Positions 47,501 through 59,155 of a stretch of 64,000 bases of DNA are shown here, piece after piece. This DNA is from Tilletia caries (taxonomy: Eukaryota; Basidiomycota; Exobasidiomycetes; Tilletiales; Tilletiaceae). The position numbers were made by a program, and so were the translations under genes. The stretch spans positions 2,030,001-2,094,000 of the forward strand of contig JALUTQ010000003.1 of assembly GCA_032718865.1 (NCBI GenBank). Direction: 5' to 3'. The number at the start of each line of letters is the position of its first letter. Position 1 is the stretch's first letter. The notes beneath the pieces were generated by a model. The model ran no database searches. It saw only the letters and a program-made list of their open reading frames with translations, and was not told where the DNA came from.

Positions 47501-47988
47501 GGAGATCGCACAGCAGTCGCATATCCTAGGAAAGGAGGACTTCGCCAAAGACGTGAGTTTCGAGGGCCACTCTCCGATTGCCGCTCCTCACCTGCAAGGT
47601 GACCCTCGACGAGAGTCTGAACCCTGTGTTGTGTTTCCCTTTCTCAGTACGCAACTGTAGACAAACGCAAGCGTCTCCATCGTGAGATCGCCTCGCTCCG
47701 AATGAGCATCTCCGATCAGAACCTCGAGCTCCTGCCAGACTACGAACAACGGATCCAAGTGCTCCAAACGCTCCGCTTTGTCGACCCGCTCAACGAGAGC
47801 GTCCTCCTGAAAGGCCGAGTCGCATGCGAGATCAACTCGGTCAACGAGCTCGTGCTGACGGAGCTCATCGTGAACAATGTCTTCGCGGCCTATCAGCCGG
47901 ACGAGGTCGTTGCGCTGCTGAGCGTGTTTGTGTTCCAGGAGAAGACGGAGGTCGTGCCGGAGCTGAACGAGAAGTTGTCGCAGTTGTG
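44525..47988 (+). pseudogene. SKI2-type exosome-associated RNA helicase relic
   Basis: Begins abruptly at the Walker A region ([20 protein letters not shown]), then [34 protein letters not shown] (DEVH box), [23 protein letters not shown] blocks across an intron, [74 protein letters not shown], and [16 protein letters not shown]-terminal blocks run to ALLSVFVFQEKTEVVPEL. This is SKI2, which feeds RNA to the cytoplasmic exosome. The N-terminal third and the last C-terminal stretch are missing. A base is missing near 45665, between KQVWV and [10 protein letters not shown]. The frame shifts again near 46670, before WERFHDLCYSADVSNQ. Introns remain. Not functional. Confidence 0.88.
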
Positions 47989-48059
47989 AGTCAGGGTTCT
48001 TCATTTTTTCATGCGACGCGCTCGGAGACTGACGCGTCTCTCCTCCTGGACGTGCGCAC

Positions 48060-48977
<918 letters not shown>

Positions 48978-49690
48978 TCCGACGGGGGCGACGGCGATGG
49001 CGGATGGAGAGGGATACGAGTCTGGGAAGAAGAGCGGACATAAGCCGGGCACGCCGAGCACGATCCGAAAACTTGCCCAGGCGGTCGTTGACGGCGGGAT
49101 CGCAAAATGACGAGCAAGGGAACGGCAACCCCTCGTTCCGACCTTCTTTCCCTACTGGCGGCGCCGCTGGTCGTTCTGCAAGCTCATCATTGGACGCTGT
49201 CATCTGCCCTGGCACCGAGGCAAGGTCTACATCCTTTCTCCCACTCCCAACCTGGCTGGAAGAGCTCCATCTGGGTGAGTCTACTTATGATTGTTGTGGG
49301 GTCTAGCAGCTGTACTGACAATCGGTGAGAGTTTCTCTTTACAGCACTCCGCTTTGACGGTTCACACCCGCGTGCTCTGGTCAGCGCCCGCACAAATGCC
49401 AGTGACCAGGATGCAACAAGTCGTTCTCCGGTTCGTCTTCGATCGCCCGGCACCGTCTTCATTTCCAATAGCATCAACAAGAAAGAGAACGAAACAGTCG
49501 TCGACATGACCGGTGAGGCGGTGACCCTCCGCACGCCCAAGGGGGAGCTCGCGAAGCAGCGACGGCAGGACAAGAAGGACAAGTCCAAGACGGCAGCGGC
49601 GAACGGCAACAGAGAACACCATTCGGTGCACTCGCCTCGAGGAACGCATTCTGTCCGTCAAGGACCAGCAACATCATCTGTTACGTGAGT
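48978..49690 (+). pseudogene. Unassigned coding fragment
   Basis: Protein-like stretches include WHRGKVYILSPTPNLAG near 49210-49260, and a Lys-rich run DMTGEAVTLRTPKGELAKQ at 49506-49562 that continues in one frame to a GTGAGT donor at about 49684. Splice signals are present. I recognise no family; it looks like the last captured piece of the graveyard. Confidence 0.35.
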
Positions 49691-50368
49691 CCCGAGATCA
49701 TGCAACACGTCTCCTTCATGACTTCAAGCCGGGCCACATAGCCTTCACCCTTCTCAGTCTCTCGCATCACAGAAACACATTTAAGCACTCGTGACGAGTG
49801 GGGGAACGACTTCTGTGGCTCTGTTTATACTGTAGCTATAATTGGCATTGATGTGAATAAAACTTGTTCCATTGCCTATTCGGTAAGGATGGATATAGAA
49901 AAGGAAGAGAGGGGGGGGGTCTGGGGGGGGGAACGCCCCCCAGTCAGGTAATCATGAGTCACCTCAATCTGACGACGCTCACTTCGCCCTCGAGATCACC
50001 TGCCTCAGAGCTCTGTGCCTCTCCTTCCTCGGCCTCGATAGGCCCACCCACCATAGCAGCTTCCTCTCTAGTCCTCCTCTCAGGCGCACTTTCTTTTCTG
50101 CGTTCCTTTGTCCCATCACTTGTACGCTTAGAAACTATTGTGCATTCGAGGCTCTCGTATCTAACAACTTCACTTTAACGCTGTGACGCTTTGACGCTTT
50201 AACAGATGTCAGCCAGTCAGCTTTCGCCTTTCAGACGATCAAAAGTCAGTGTCAGACCCTCGACCCGAAAAAGTTGGTAGAGTTCGGGGAACCCTATGGC
50301 TTGCCATGTCACAATCTGGTGAGATATCGTGGAAGTACGATTTAGCACTACAAGATCTGACGAAACCC
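49691..50368. other. Intergenic DNA
   Basis: No supported gene. G-rich and C-rich homopolymer runs lie near 49909-49940. The right end (50356-50368) is a GACGAAACCCCTT motif like the MITE terminus at 31637. Confidence 0.4.
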
Positions 50369-50375
50369 CTTGATT

Positions 50376-53304
50376 CTCAGTAAAAACGTATCCGCTGTGT
50401 ACCCGCGGCTGAGGCAGCGAACCCGCTGCAGACCCGCTGACCCCCGAAATGAAAGTTTTGACAGTTTTGACGTCTCAAACTACCCGCTGCATATCCGCGG
50501 CGAACCCGCTCTGAACGAAAGACGTCAAGTTCACCTCCCAGAGCAACAATTTCTTCGAAGATCACGTTCCCACCACCCGCGGCAAACCCGCTGCGCATGC
50601 GCCGTGAGTACCGAGTCTTGCGCATCTTCACCGGCCACAGCTGTCCACTGACCAGCGACCACTGCTCCCATCCTTGGCAGACTCATCATGGCTTCCTCGT
50701 CCTCCGACGCTCCCCGCCGAGATCGAGATCAGTTTGTGATCTGCAGCTGCTACGGACGCTGCACGCATGGGGTCGGCCCTGCACGGCGCCTTATTTCCCG
50801 CACAACGGCACAAGACAGGCGCATTTCATGACTCCCCCCATCGTTACCGAGCACGTCCCCATGGCCGCCACTCCCGTCGCCGTGCAATTACCGGCAAGCT
50901 CCGCAAGCGCCTCGTTATCGAACTCTCCGTTGCCCTGAGAGGCGGCACGCACGGCTACTGGTGAGTGTCTTTGCCAGCATCACGGGAGGGGAAGAGTTGG
51001 TACGATGAGATCTGCCTGTAGATGGGGAACAGCCAACAGGAGCGAGGCCGCAATCCGCATACAGCCAAGGTCGCTCGGCACGTACTGCAGATCAGCTGAC
51101 TCTGGCTTTGGCTCTTTCCCGCTTCTGTCTCCATGTGCAGCTACGGTGTCCACGACTCTACGTCCCCACCAACCAGCGACGTGAGTACATGCGCGTTCAT
51201 CGTGTTCTTGGACGCACATATACCCGACCCCTGTTCTGATCGATTACCTCCTCTTTCCCCGTCATTCTCATCCTTATCGGTCGCTCCCCCTGTCCTGAGG
51301 ATGGCGCGACCGACGACGTGGTATGGATGTGGAAGAGGGATGTTACTTGGCTTAAGGTGTCAGCTGGTAGTGTGCGCACGACCCAGATGCATACGAGGAG
51401 ACCGTCTGCGTGTTGTTCGAGTGACAGACAGGCGACAGCAGCGCATATTCACTTCCATCCCCTGGGTGAGTCGCAAGACACGCTCCATCTCTCTGCATCG
51501 CACATCGCCCTGCTCACTCTACTTGCTTCTTCTCTTGCACGCATACATATGCTCGTTACTCGCTCGGCGCTGCTGGTCTGCTATCTGCACAGCGGGAGAG
51601 CAGGATCCCCCTCTCGTGCCCTTTTACCTTCTGATTTAGGCTGACGCCTGACGTTGACTGATTTGATACTAACTGTTTTCTTCATGGCTTCAAGCTGAGC
51701 TCTTCTTGCTGACTCTGCCCTTCATCGATTAATGACGGTCTAACGCTACATTCTAATAAGCCCCTCCCAGCAGCAGCCCCCCGACGAGCTCGCGTCGTGG
51801 AATATGCTTCCGAACCAACCACCCGCTACGACCAGTAAGCACCTTTCCCTCTCGCTGCTGCTGCCCTGTCATCGTTGCTGATATCACTCTGCTATCCGGA
51901 CCATCATCGACAAGCACAGCAGCAACAGAACCACACCAACGCCGCTCCCCACAACCACTCGGACTACCACAGCTCACCACCGCACCCGACCCCGAGCCCG
52001 ACGCCGACTCCGCCCGCTCCACACCCACCCTCGGGCCTCGCCTTCCCGCCCTCACCAGATCTCTAATCACCGCGTGGCGGTGGGCTGGCTCCGATCAGTC
52101 GGACAGGCACGCCCATCTCACACTCGGGACGGAGGAGTCCTCGGCCGTTTTTGAAGCACGCTACTTCCTCCCTTTGTCACCCTCACCCCCGCGCTCCCTT
52201 TTCACCGGCCTGCTTCCTACGGTACTGGGAGGGCGTTGACGTCGGCACCAAGAGTCATCGGTCATCAGATCGCAGCGCGGCTGCTCTATTTGCTGGTCAC
52301 TGGATCTGACGTCCTGCTTTCTTTTTCGCTACAGTAATGCCTAGTGTATTCATGGGTCAGGCGAGTGACAGATTCTTTTATTTCATCCTTCGGAATGCTG
52401 ACCCTTGTTTCGTCTGTCCAAGAATGCGCGCTAACTCATCATCTTGACTGTGGCCTCAGCACATGGAGATGGTCTTCAAACTGGTCAAGCATGTCTCTCT
52501 CCTCTTCTCATTCTGACTCTCTGCAGCTCACGCTTCTCCTTCACTGTTTCTTCTCCCCATCTGCAGTCGTTCTCGATCCCTCGCTGACAACTTATACATA
52601 CTGACATTCTGACAAACTGATTACTGCATTACTGACTGTCGTATTGTTACTGACCTTCTAACATATCATCTGCTGAAGTTTGCGCCTTCATCTATCCGTG
52701 TTCCTCGACGCTCGCTCCAAATTCCGATTGTTGACGCCTTCATCTCTTCCGCAGCGCAGTAAGCACGCCAACCAACGATCGTTCTTTCTTCTCTCTTCTC
52801 TTGGTGAGTCTCTCTCCTCTCAATCTCTTTTCTCAATGGATTATCACACAACTTCCACTCCCTTGAATCTTTAGTCCTTACAGCGCAACATCATCTGTGG
52901 ATTGCCGATTGGGGGAGGAGCGGAGGGGGAGAGAATACGACCGGACCAGAGCATGGGGAGAAGGAGCAGAGGAGGTGGGAGAGGGACGGGGCGGGGCGGG
53001 GCGGGCAAGGTATGAAGCAGGGTAGGGAGAGGCTGGGGGGGGGAGAGGCGGAAGTGTATTGGCAGCGGGTCAGCAGCGGGTTAGCAGCGGGTCAATAGAG
53101 CATTTTTGTCTGTCGATTTACCGCGTGTTAGCCGTGAGATAGCAGCGGGTTAGGAGCGGGTCACCCGCTGTACATCGCGGATTCTGTGTCCAAGCGGAAT
53201 CACAGCGGGTGACCCGCTGCTGACCCGCTGGGGATGCGAGTCTCATCCGCTCCAAAGTCACCGCGGATTAGCAGCGGGTACACGGCGGGTTCGTTTTTAC
53301 TGAG
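50376..53304. mobile_element. 2.9-kb terminal-inverted-repeat DNA transposon
   Basis: The left end CTCAGTAAAAACG at 50376 and the reverse complement of the right end at 53304 are identical for 13 bases. They continue with few mismatches for about 36 (…CCGC.GTGTACCCGC.GCT). A 7-base duplication, CTTGATT, flanks the element (50369-50375 and 53305-53311). Both subterminal regions are packed with CAGCGGGT/ACCCGCTG repeats in both orientations. The interior has splice-like motifs and short protein-like pieces but no complete transposase, so it looks non-autonomous or decayed. A superfamily cannot be named: 7 bases is unusual for hAT or KDZ (8) and at the low end for MULEs. Confidence 0.75.
50688..50831 (+). 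pseudogene. Short coding remnant inside the 2.9-kb transposon
   Basis: A 47-residue frame from ATG 50688 contains FVICSCYGRCTHG and RRLISRTTAQDRR. A Cys cluster followed by a conserved SRTTxxxxR-like string is, from memory, common at the N-terminus of some basidiomycete transposon proteins, but the match is weak. Downstream fragments (to about 52.2 kb) have splice signals and could be later exons of the same decayed gene. Confidence 0.3.
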
Positions 53305-53319
53305 CTTGATTAAGTTTCG

Positions 53320-53533
53320 TCTTCATCAATCTCGACTCTCCCGCCTTCGTCTCTCTCTCGCTGCCATCATTCTACCGCGATGCGGGTCGGGGCGTACTGC
53401 TCCAAGTCGCTTTGGGGCGGCAACTATCAGCCTAAGGCAAAAGGCGTCCTGTAGCGATCATGAGAGCTGCCAAACATTTCGAAGGAGACTGGATAAACTA
53501 TACGTTCTGAAGGCACCATAAATAGAAACACCG
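53320..53533. repeat. Left half of the SSP-A/SSP-B segmental duplication
   Basis: Reverse complement of about 11310-11520, including CATCATTCTACCGCGATGCG and CCAAGTCGCTTTGGGGCG. It is cut off on the left near the 2.9-kb transposon and on the right by the LTR element at 53534. Confidence 0.75.
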
Positions 53534-53953
53534 TGTAAGAACTGGGTGCTAGAAGGCTGGGACTCAAGGCGAAGTGGAGGCTGAAGGCCGGGAGCTAACG
53601 CTCGAGCCACAAGGCAAGGTAAAAAACAGATAGAAGGGTGTGTGATTGTAGTGCAAAGGAGGGCTCGATAAGACACAAGACCGGATGGGGAGAACAGCCA
53701 GAGAGAGCAGGAGAAAGCAGGGGTTTATGTAGCTTCGAGGCAGGGATCAAGGAATGAGGAAATCGAACCGATGGAAAGTGCTGGAAGCCGGAGGATGACA
53801 TGGAAAGCTCGGATGCTATGAGTGGCTGTGCTGGCGATGCGAGAGTCGAGGTCGACGAGGTCGAGGATGAGCAGCGGAGTGAAATGAGAAAGGAGGCTTC
53901 GAGAGAATTCGAGAAGTTGTCGGAACGAGAACACCGGAAGGTCATTCATGACA
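53534..53953 (-). repeat. 3' LTR of the Gag-only element
   Basis: 420 bases with TG...CA termini on the plus strand reading. It differs from the other LTR by one base (AATGAGAAAGG here, AATGGGAAAGG in the partner). Confidence 0.92.
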
Positions 53954-54853
53954 GTCGCTCCCTCTTTAAGCTGAGGTCTCCGAAGCTGGTAGTGGGGCTG
54001 CTGTCTGTCGGCAGTCGGAGGCGCGAGTCGTGGTGGCGAGGACAGGGTGTACGCGTGACCGTGACCGAGACCAAGATGCTGAGACCGAGATGGCTGAGGT
54101 GACTGGGTGACCGGGTTCAGGGTTGGCTGAAGCGGGGACTGGGAATCCTGGGAGTCTGGGGTCGAGAGTACTGGGAGTCTGGGACCGAAATCGCTGGGAA
54201 GAGTTCGCTAGAGCCGGACTTGCTGGTGAAGAACCGGACTCGGTGGCTGGGGACTCGGTGATTGGGAAACTCGGTGGCAGGGAAAATCTTGATGACGGGC
54301 CGGACTTGATGACTGGGAAAGTGGGAAACTTGATGGCTGGCCGGACTCGGACTCGGTGACTGGGAAAAAGAGGTTTGCGACGTGTGGCAGTGTGCCTTAG
54401 CACTCGCCCCCTCTTTGCGGTCGCGCCCTCGCGACAGGGCAGTGCTGAGCCGCTGGTGGGCTCAAGGACGCGCGCAAGACCGGCGGAAAAGACAAAGGAG
54501 CCGGGGAACGTCACGGAGCAGCTGCGCTGGCGGGGAAGGCGGAATCTGGGGAACTCTTGCGGCTAGCCATTGCTGATGGGCGCGCGCGCAGAGTTGGATG
54601 CTCGACGGAGAAGGTGCTGGGACTGGGAGGTGCCTCGAGCGAGGCAGTCAAGGCTCGGAGTGGTGGTGCAAGGTGGTGACCGGAAATTTTGAGTCGCGGA
54701 ACAAGGTGGTGGTGAGAGTGAAAAAGATGGCAGCAAAAAATGTGGGGTTGAGGGCATGATGGTGGGCTCACAAAGAAAATGAACCGATGCCCGTAAACTG
54801 GATGGATCGCAACGGTATGGCAACTTGATGAAGCCGAATGTTCTAGACAAGCC

Positions 54854-55948
54854 TCATGCGGAGGAATGAGGCTCTGCCTGGGCGATCGTGGGAGTCGAAA
54901 CGACGGTGGCAAGGGACGGAGAGCCGGTGCTAGACAACGAGCCAGGCCCACCGAGACGGAAAGAGACGGCGGCGGCTGTGTGGGCGGCAGGGCGGGCTCC
55001 ATGGTTGCGCTTCTCGGGACAGAACCGGGCAATGTGACCAGGGCCGCCGCAGTACATGCAGAGACCGAGTTCTCTGCGGCGTCGCTTCTCAGCGTCAGTG
55101 AGAGGCTGGTGGTGAGGAGCAGTGGCGTCGAGGTCCATGGGCGTAGGACCGGGAGGAGCAGGGCCAGGAGAAGCAGGTCCGGAGGAGACAAAGCCGGAGG
55201 GACCAGGACTGGACGGAGCAGGACCGAACAAGACTGGGTGAAGTTCCGGGGAGCCGGGGGTGCTGGGGAGGGTCTCGGGCTGGTCAAGGGGCTGGGATCG
55301 ATCGGGTTGCCTGATGAAACGACCGGGCCGCTCGGAGAGGCGGTTGTCGAGCTTGACGGCATGGTTGGCGAGGTCTTGAACGTCCGTGATCGTCTTCTCG
55401 GAATAGGCCAGGGCGTCCTTGACATCGTCAGCGAGGCCTTCGTAGAACTGGGCCCGGAGGGCCTCGTCGTTCCAGCCGAGCTGGGAGGAAAGCTGGAAGA
55501 ACCGGGTGGCGTAGGAGGCGGCGGAATCGGTCTGGCTGAGGCTGAGGAGTTCTCGGGTGACTCGGCGCTTGTGATCAGGGTCTCCGTGAGAGTGGAGGAA
55601 GACCCGTTCGAATTCGGCCCAGGAGTGCTTGGTGGCATCACCCGAGCGGAGCATGGGCTCGAACCACTCGAATGCCTTTCCGCGGAGCCACGAGGCTGCG
55701 TAGACGATCTTGCTCGTGTCCGTTGGGAAGGTTGAGGGGTTGGCGGCGAAGTTGAGCTTGATGTGAGCAAGGAAGGTATAGGCGTCCTTCTTGCTGCTAC
55801 CGTCGAAGGTAGGTGGTTCGGCGACCTTGACCTTGAAGTTGGGTTCGTTGGTGGCGGAGGAGGCGGAAGTGTCGCGCTGGGCCAGGAGGCGGCGCAGCTC
55901 GGCGACTTCGGCGGCAAGGGCTTCGTAGGAAGCGTCGGTGTTGGACAT
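54854..55948 (-). CDS. Retrotransposon Gag polyprotein with CCHC zinc knuckle
   Basis: A single 364-residue frame. An N-terminal coiled coil (residues 5-25) is followed by a retrotransposon gag domain of the Ty3/gypsy type (about 45-200, including AASWLRGKAFEWF, WAEFERVFLHSHGD and FYEGLADDVKDAL). A Pro-rich linker comes next, and then a zinc knuckle Cys297-x2-Cys300-x4-His305-x4-Cys310. Gag would form the particle that packages element RNA. The frame has no lesion. It is followed by non-coding GC-rich sequence, not by pol, so no frameshift to a polymerase is expected. The frame overlapping it to 54511 is a Pro/Ser-rich shadow. Confidence 0.9.
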   Translation of the reverse strand: MSNTDASYEALAAEVAELRRLLAQRDTSASSATNEPNFKVKVAEPPTFDGSSKKDAYTFLAHIKLNFAANPSTFPTDTSKIVYAASWLRGKAFEWFEPMLRSGDATKHSWAEFERVFLHSHGDPDHKRRVTRELLSLSQTDSAASYATRFFQLSSQLGWNDEALRAQFYEGLADDVKDALAYSEKTITDVQDLANHAVKLDNRLSERPGRFIRQPDRSQPLDQPETLPSTPGSPELHPVLFGPAPSSPGPSGFVSSGPASPGPAPPGPTPMDLDATAPHHQPLTDAEKRRRRELGLCMYCGGPGHIARFCPEKRNHGARPAAHTAAAVSFRLGGPGSLSSTGSPSLATVVSTPTIAQAEPHSSA

Positions 55949-56011
55949 GGCTGGGTGGCGACTAGGGCTGGGTGCGGTAGCTCGGGGCCAGTGGTTGGAG
56001 ATCCGGTATAC

Positions 56012-56431
56012 TGTAAGAACTGGGTGCTAGAAGGCTGGGACTCAAGGCGAAGTGGAGGCTGAAGGCCGGGAGCTAACGCTCGAGCCACAAGGCAAGGTAA
56101 AAAACAGATAGAAGGGTGTGTGATTGTAGTGCAAAGGAGGGCTCGATAAGACACAAGACCGGATGGGGAGAACAGCCAGAGAGAGCAGGAGAAAGCAGGG
56201 GTTTATGTAGCTTCGAGGCAGGGATCAAGGAATGAGGAAATCGAACCGATGGAAAGTGCTGGAAGCCGGAGGATGACATGGAAAGCTCGGATGCTATGAG
56301 TGGCTGTGCTGGCGATGCGAGAGTCGAGGTCGACGAGGTCGAGGATGAGCAGCGGAGTGAAATGGGAAAGGAGGCTTCGAGAGAATTCGAGAAGTTGTCG
56401 GAACGAGAACACCGGAAGGTCATTCATGACA
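56012..56431 (-). repeat. 5' LTR of the Gag-only element
   Basis: 420 bases, partner of the left LTR. It would hold the element promoter and reads away from SSP-B, whose ATG is 360 bases to the right. Confidence 0.92.
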
Positions 56432-56790
56432 CACCGGGGCGCTCGGAACATCTTCACGTCTTCGAATGAGCATTTCGCGTACATAGTGTGTCATGGGGCG
56501 AGTACGGTTAAACGTCGTTCAGCTGAGCATAATCTGAATCTCCGCTTCTGCTTGCAAGTATACTTTTATCCCCCTTTTCCTTCAGCTTTCAGTAGAGCGT
56601 ACAGATGATGGAGAAAGGATATATGAACGACGTCTGATGATTAAGTATAAGGACGACATCCTAGCCATCCATTCACCACTGTCACCTCTCTCTTCGCGCC
56701 TCTTTACTTCTGCTCGATAGAGTCTACCTTCAAAACACTTTGACATCGGCCTCGTCCACACACCTGTTCAATCATCAACACGAATACACG
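56432..56790 (+). promoter_or_regulatory. SSP-B upstream region (right half of the segmental duplication)
   Basis: Homologous, in inverted orientation, to the SSP-A upstream DNA at about 11040-11300. Shared landmarks include CGCTCGGAACATCTT, TATCCCCCTTTTCC and CACCACTGTCA. A TATA-like GGATATATG lies near 56615. The promoter is now separated from its older upstream part by the LTR element. Confidence 0.65.
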
Positions 56791-57355
56791 ATGCAGATCG
56801 GTCGCTGCTTCCGTCTCTCCTTCCTCCTTTCGGCGGTCTTCCTCTGCCTGCTAATCGTGGCTATGGCTGCGGCTGCCTCCGCGCCAGCTTCCGCCAGCTT
56901 TCATGGTCTTGAGCAACCTCCCGCAGAAAACCTCCTGAGTGAGTAGCTTGATTTGCATCCTTCAGTATCGATTCGCATTCCCCCACTCACCATATATACG
57001 TTTCGTAGAGCGAGCGGGACCAATTGTACCACAGAAATCCATTGAGGAACTTGTAGCCATACTCGGTAAGCTGTAAAGAAGGAATAATGTGCTGCCGCTT
57101 GAAGAAGAAATTGCTAAAATGATGCTGTCTGCTGCACAATTTGTACAAACAGTGGCGAAGGAGCAAGAACAACAAATCAATATGCAGCTGAGGGTCGTCA
57201 TCAAAAATGGTCTTGGTGATGGGCCGGAGGGACAGAGCGCCCTGAAAGGTCTATATGAGGACATGGAACAGAAATATCAAGAGATACTTGCAGTTCGCGA
57301 AGCTATACGGCGCGCTCGAACTCGTCTGCCGGGCCCCTCTTTACCACCCTCGTAG
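56791..57355 (+). CDS. Small secreted protein, family member B (SSP-B)
   Basis: Exons 56791-56938, 57009-57065 and 57153-57355 (148, 57 and 203 bases), both introns phase 1, 135 residues. The signal peptide is MQIGRCFRLSFLLSAVF, then LCLLIVAMAAAA. Lys50-Arg51 is formed across intron 1. The mature part is charged and helical (KEQEQQINMQ, GLYEDMEQKYQEILAVREAI) and ends in GPSLPPS. It shares start, splice layout and dibasic site with SSP-A and SSP-C. An LTR element sits 360 bases upstream, so expression may be altered. Function unknown. Confidence 0.75.
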
Positions 57356-59155
57356 GCTCGCTGATATATCCAAAACATAGCCTGAAGCCTCCGAATGTAT
57401 CTCCCCCGTAGGGCCCAAGATTCGAGAATGTTACATGCGTAACAGCGTTTTTTTCAGACATTCGAGATCACCGGAAACAAGGGCCAGAAGAGAGACATGG
57501 AGAGCTGGGATCGAGAAAGCTCCAGCGAAGAGAGAGCGAAAGCGACAGCTGACCGAGACCAGGCTGGATGTGGAGATACGATAGGAAACTGATCAAATGG
57601 TCTGTCCACACAGAAGTTGGTGATGCCTAAAGACCCTAGAGCGCAGTTCCGGCAGTGAGATCCATGACCGCGACAACGGCGAGGAGCCAGGCTTCGCGAT
57701 GGTAAACATTGTTCAAGCAGCTACCTACACTGCCGCCGCTGCAGGTCTCACCGCTGCTGCTCAAGCCGCTGCTAATGGCAGCTGCTGATCTTCTTTGGCG
57801 TGGAACCGAACAGCCTACATACTTTGCTTTAGCGGGAACCTCAACATGGCGGTGAGATGAAGCGCCTGTGGGGGAACGGTGGAGAATTGCAGCGGAAGAG
57901 ATAATTCCCGTGAAAGTGTTTTGCGCCCGACTATTTGCTAGGCTTGTAGAAGAAGGAATGAGAAGGTAGAAGACGATGCAGAAGAAAAAAAAGGTCAGCG
58001 AGCTCAGCGATCGGCGTTCAGCGTTTGGCGTCTCAGTCAGCCACAGGACTGTGACCTGAAAACTTCAAGGCAAGACCGAAGTCAGCTTGAGTGGGCCAGT
58101 AGGCCACAGAAGTCCGGATCGTATGTACGCTGAGTGTTCCTAACGAGGATGATTTTGGAATGACGTTGTCTACGAACCTTCCCACGAGGGTCGTCTGTAT
58201 ACTTACTTCATCAGCAACCTCTTGCCCGTTTTTCGATGTGCTAGTTGGCAAACGTTCGGAGTGCTGGAGCGTCGAGCCTCGAGGACATCATAGAGGTTTG
58301 GAAGACCTAGAGATCGGCAGAACGTTGAAGAAGGAAGGATGGTCGAGACAAAGCCGAATTCTGGGCAATCATGTCTTCTCGTCACTGTGCTCGCAAATGT
58401 GTCGTCTCTCACCATGCCATTATGTCAGCACCTGACGAAGGAGCAGAGCCAGCGAGTGGCAGCGATAGCACTCTCAGCTCCCGCGGAGCTGCGTGCGCTC
58501 AATCGTCAGCGTGGGCTCCCTCACAGATACATACCCGCCTCGTCGTCCAGAAGAATGATCATTGTGCTGCCATTCTTCAAGGTTCGTGTCGTGCACGAGA
58601 TTTACGAGCTGTTGAAGAGAGAAAAAACCTGTGGGAACGTTCTACTGCCTGTCTCACCTTCCATTCCACATCTTGACAGATCTTCAAAAGTCTTCATGAA
58701 GCCCAAGGTGTTAATGCTAAAGCGTGAAGACATTGGAACTCAACAAGAAGCATGCTAAGCTGGAGTACCGATGCTGACCGTTCCTTTTCTTCTTGATCGT
58801 CCCTGCCGCTTCGCGCGTTACTATTTTTGGAGCCTAAAAATAGAGTTACGTTCACAGTCAGCAACGTCTTTCGCCTGTCGGTCTTCCCTCCACGTTCGCT
58901 GTGCGTAACCCACGTCATGACACGCTCACAAAGATTCCTGCCTCGTGGACAATCTCAGTACATACACACGCCCATGGCCCGGTCGCATTGCTATCGAGAC
59001 GAAGTTCAGAAGCCCCTGTATGTTATTGACGTTCTGGCTGGCCAGATAATAGCGTCTGTTCCATACGTGCCGCCTTCATTTTTCTCTCTGTTTTTAGTCG
59101 GACATAGGTTCGAAAGACTAGAGGCTGACAGCACGCTAAAAAAGGAGGGACATTA
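57356..59155. other. Intergenic DNA between SSP-B and the Tc1-type MITE
   Basis: The first 370 bases are similar to the 3' flank of SSP-C (TAGGCT.GCT, GTAGCCTGAA, and a GCAGT.CCG.CAG block near 57645 and 61435), so the duplication includes downstream DNA. A 139-codon plus-strand frame (58339-58758) has no recognisable domain. Nothing else is supported. Confidence 0.4.

Larger units (their letters stand above)
53534..56431 (-). mobile_element. Gag-only LTR retrotransposon (TR-GAG-like), 2.9 kb
   Basis: Two 420-base direct LTRs (53534-53953, 56012-56431) start TG and end CA, and differ by one base by eye. They are flanked by a perfect 5-base target duplication CACCG (53529-53533, 56432-56436). 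The element lies on the minus strand, so the right LTR is the 5' one. A purine tract (AAAGAGGGAG) sits directly inside the 3' LTR. The only protein is Gag; about 900 bases separate its stop from the 3' LTR and contain no protease, reverse transcriptase or integrase. I could not assign the primer-binding site. Near-identical LTRs mean recent transposition, so an autonomous partner must have supplied the enzymes. Confidence 0.9.

Noticed and set aside
50688..52200. Naming the 2.9-kb transposon as KDZ or hAT
   Set aside because: The Cys-rich frame resembles such proteins only loosely, and the 7-base duplication does not fit the usual 8.
54511..56154. 547-codon minus-strand frame overlapping Gag, considered as Pol or a fusion protein
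   Set aside because: It is Pro/Ser-rich throughout, starts inside the LTR, and lacks any protease, reverse transcriptase, RNase H or integrase motif. It is the shadow of Gag in another frame.
53534..56431. tRNA primer-binding site of the LTR element
   Set aside because: The sequence just inside the 5' LTR does not begin with TGG and matches no tRNA end I can recall. A TGG occurs about 20 bases further in but is not convincing.
58339..58758. 139-codon plus-strand frame with LTKEQSQRV, considered as a Tc1-type transposase N-terminus
   Set aside because: No catalytic DDE region follows and the resemblance is limited to a few residues. The nearby MITE does not include it.
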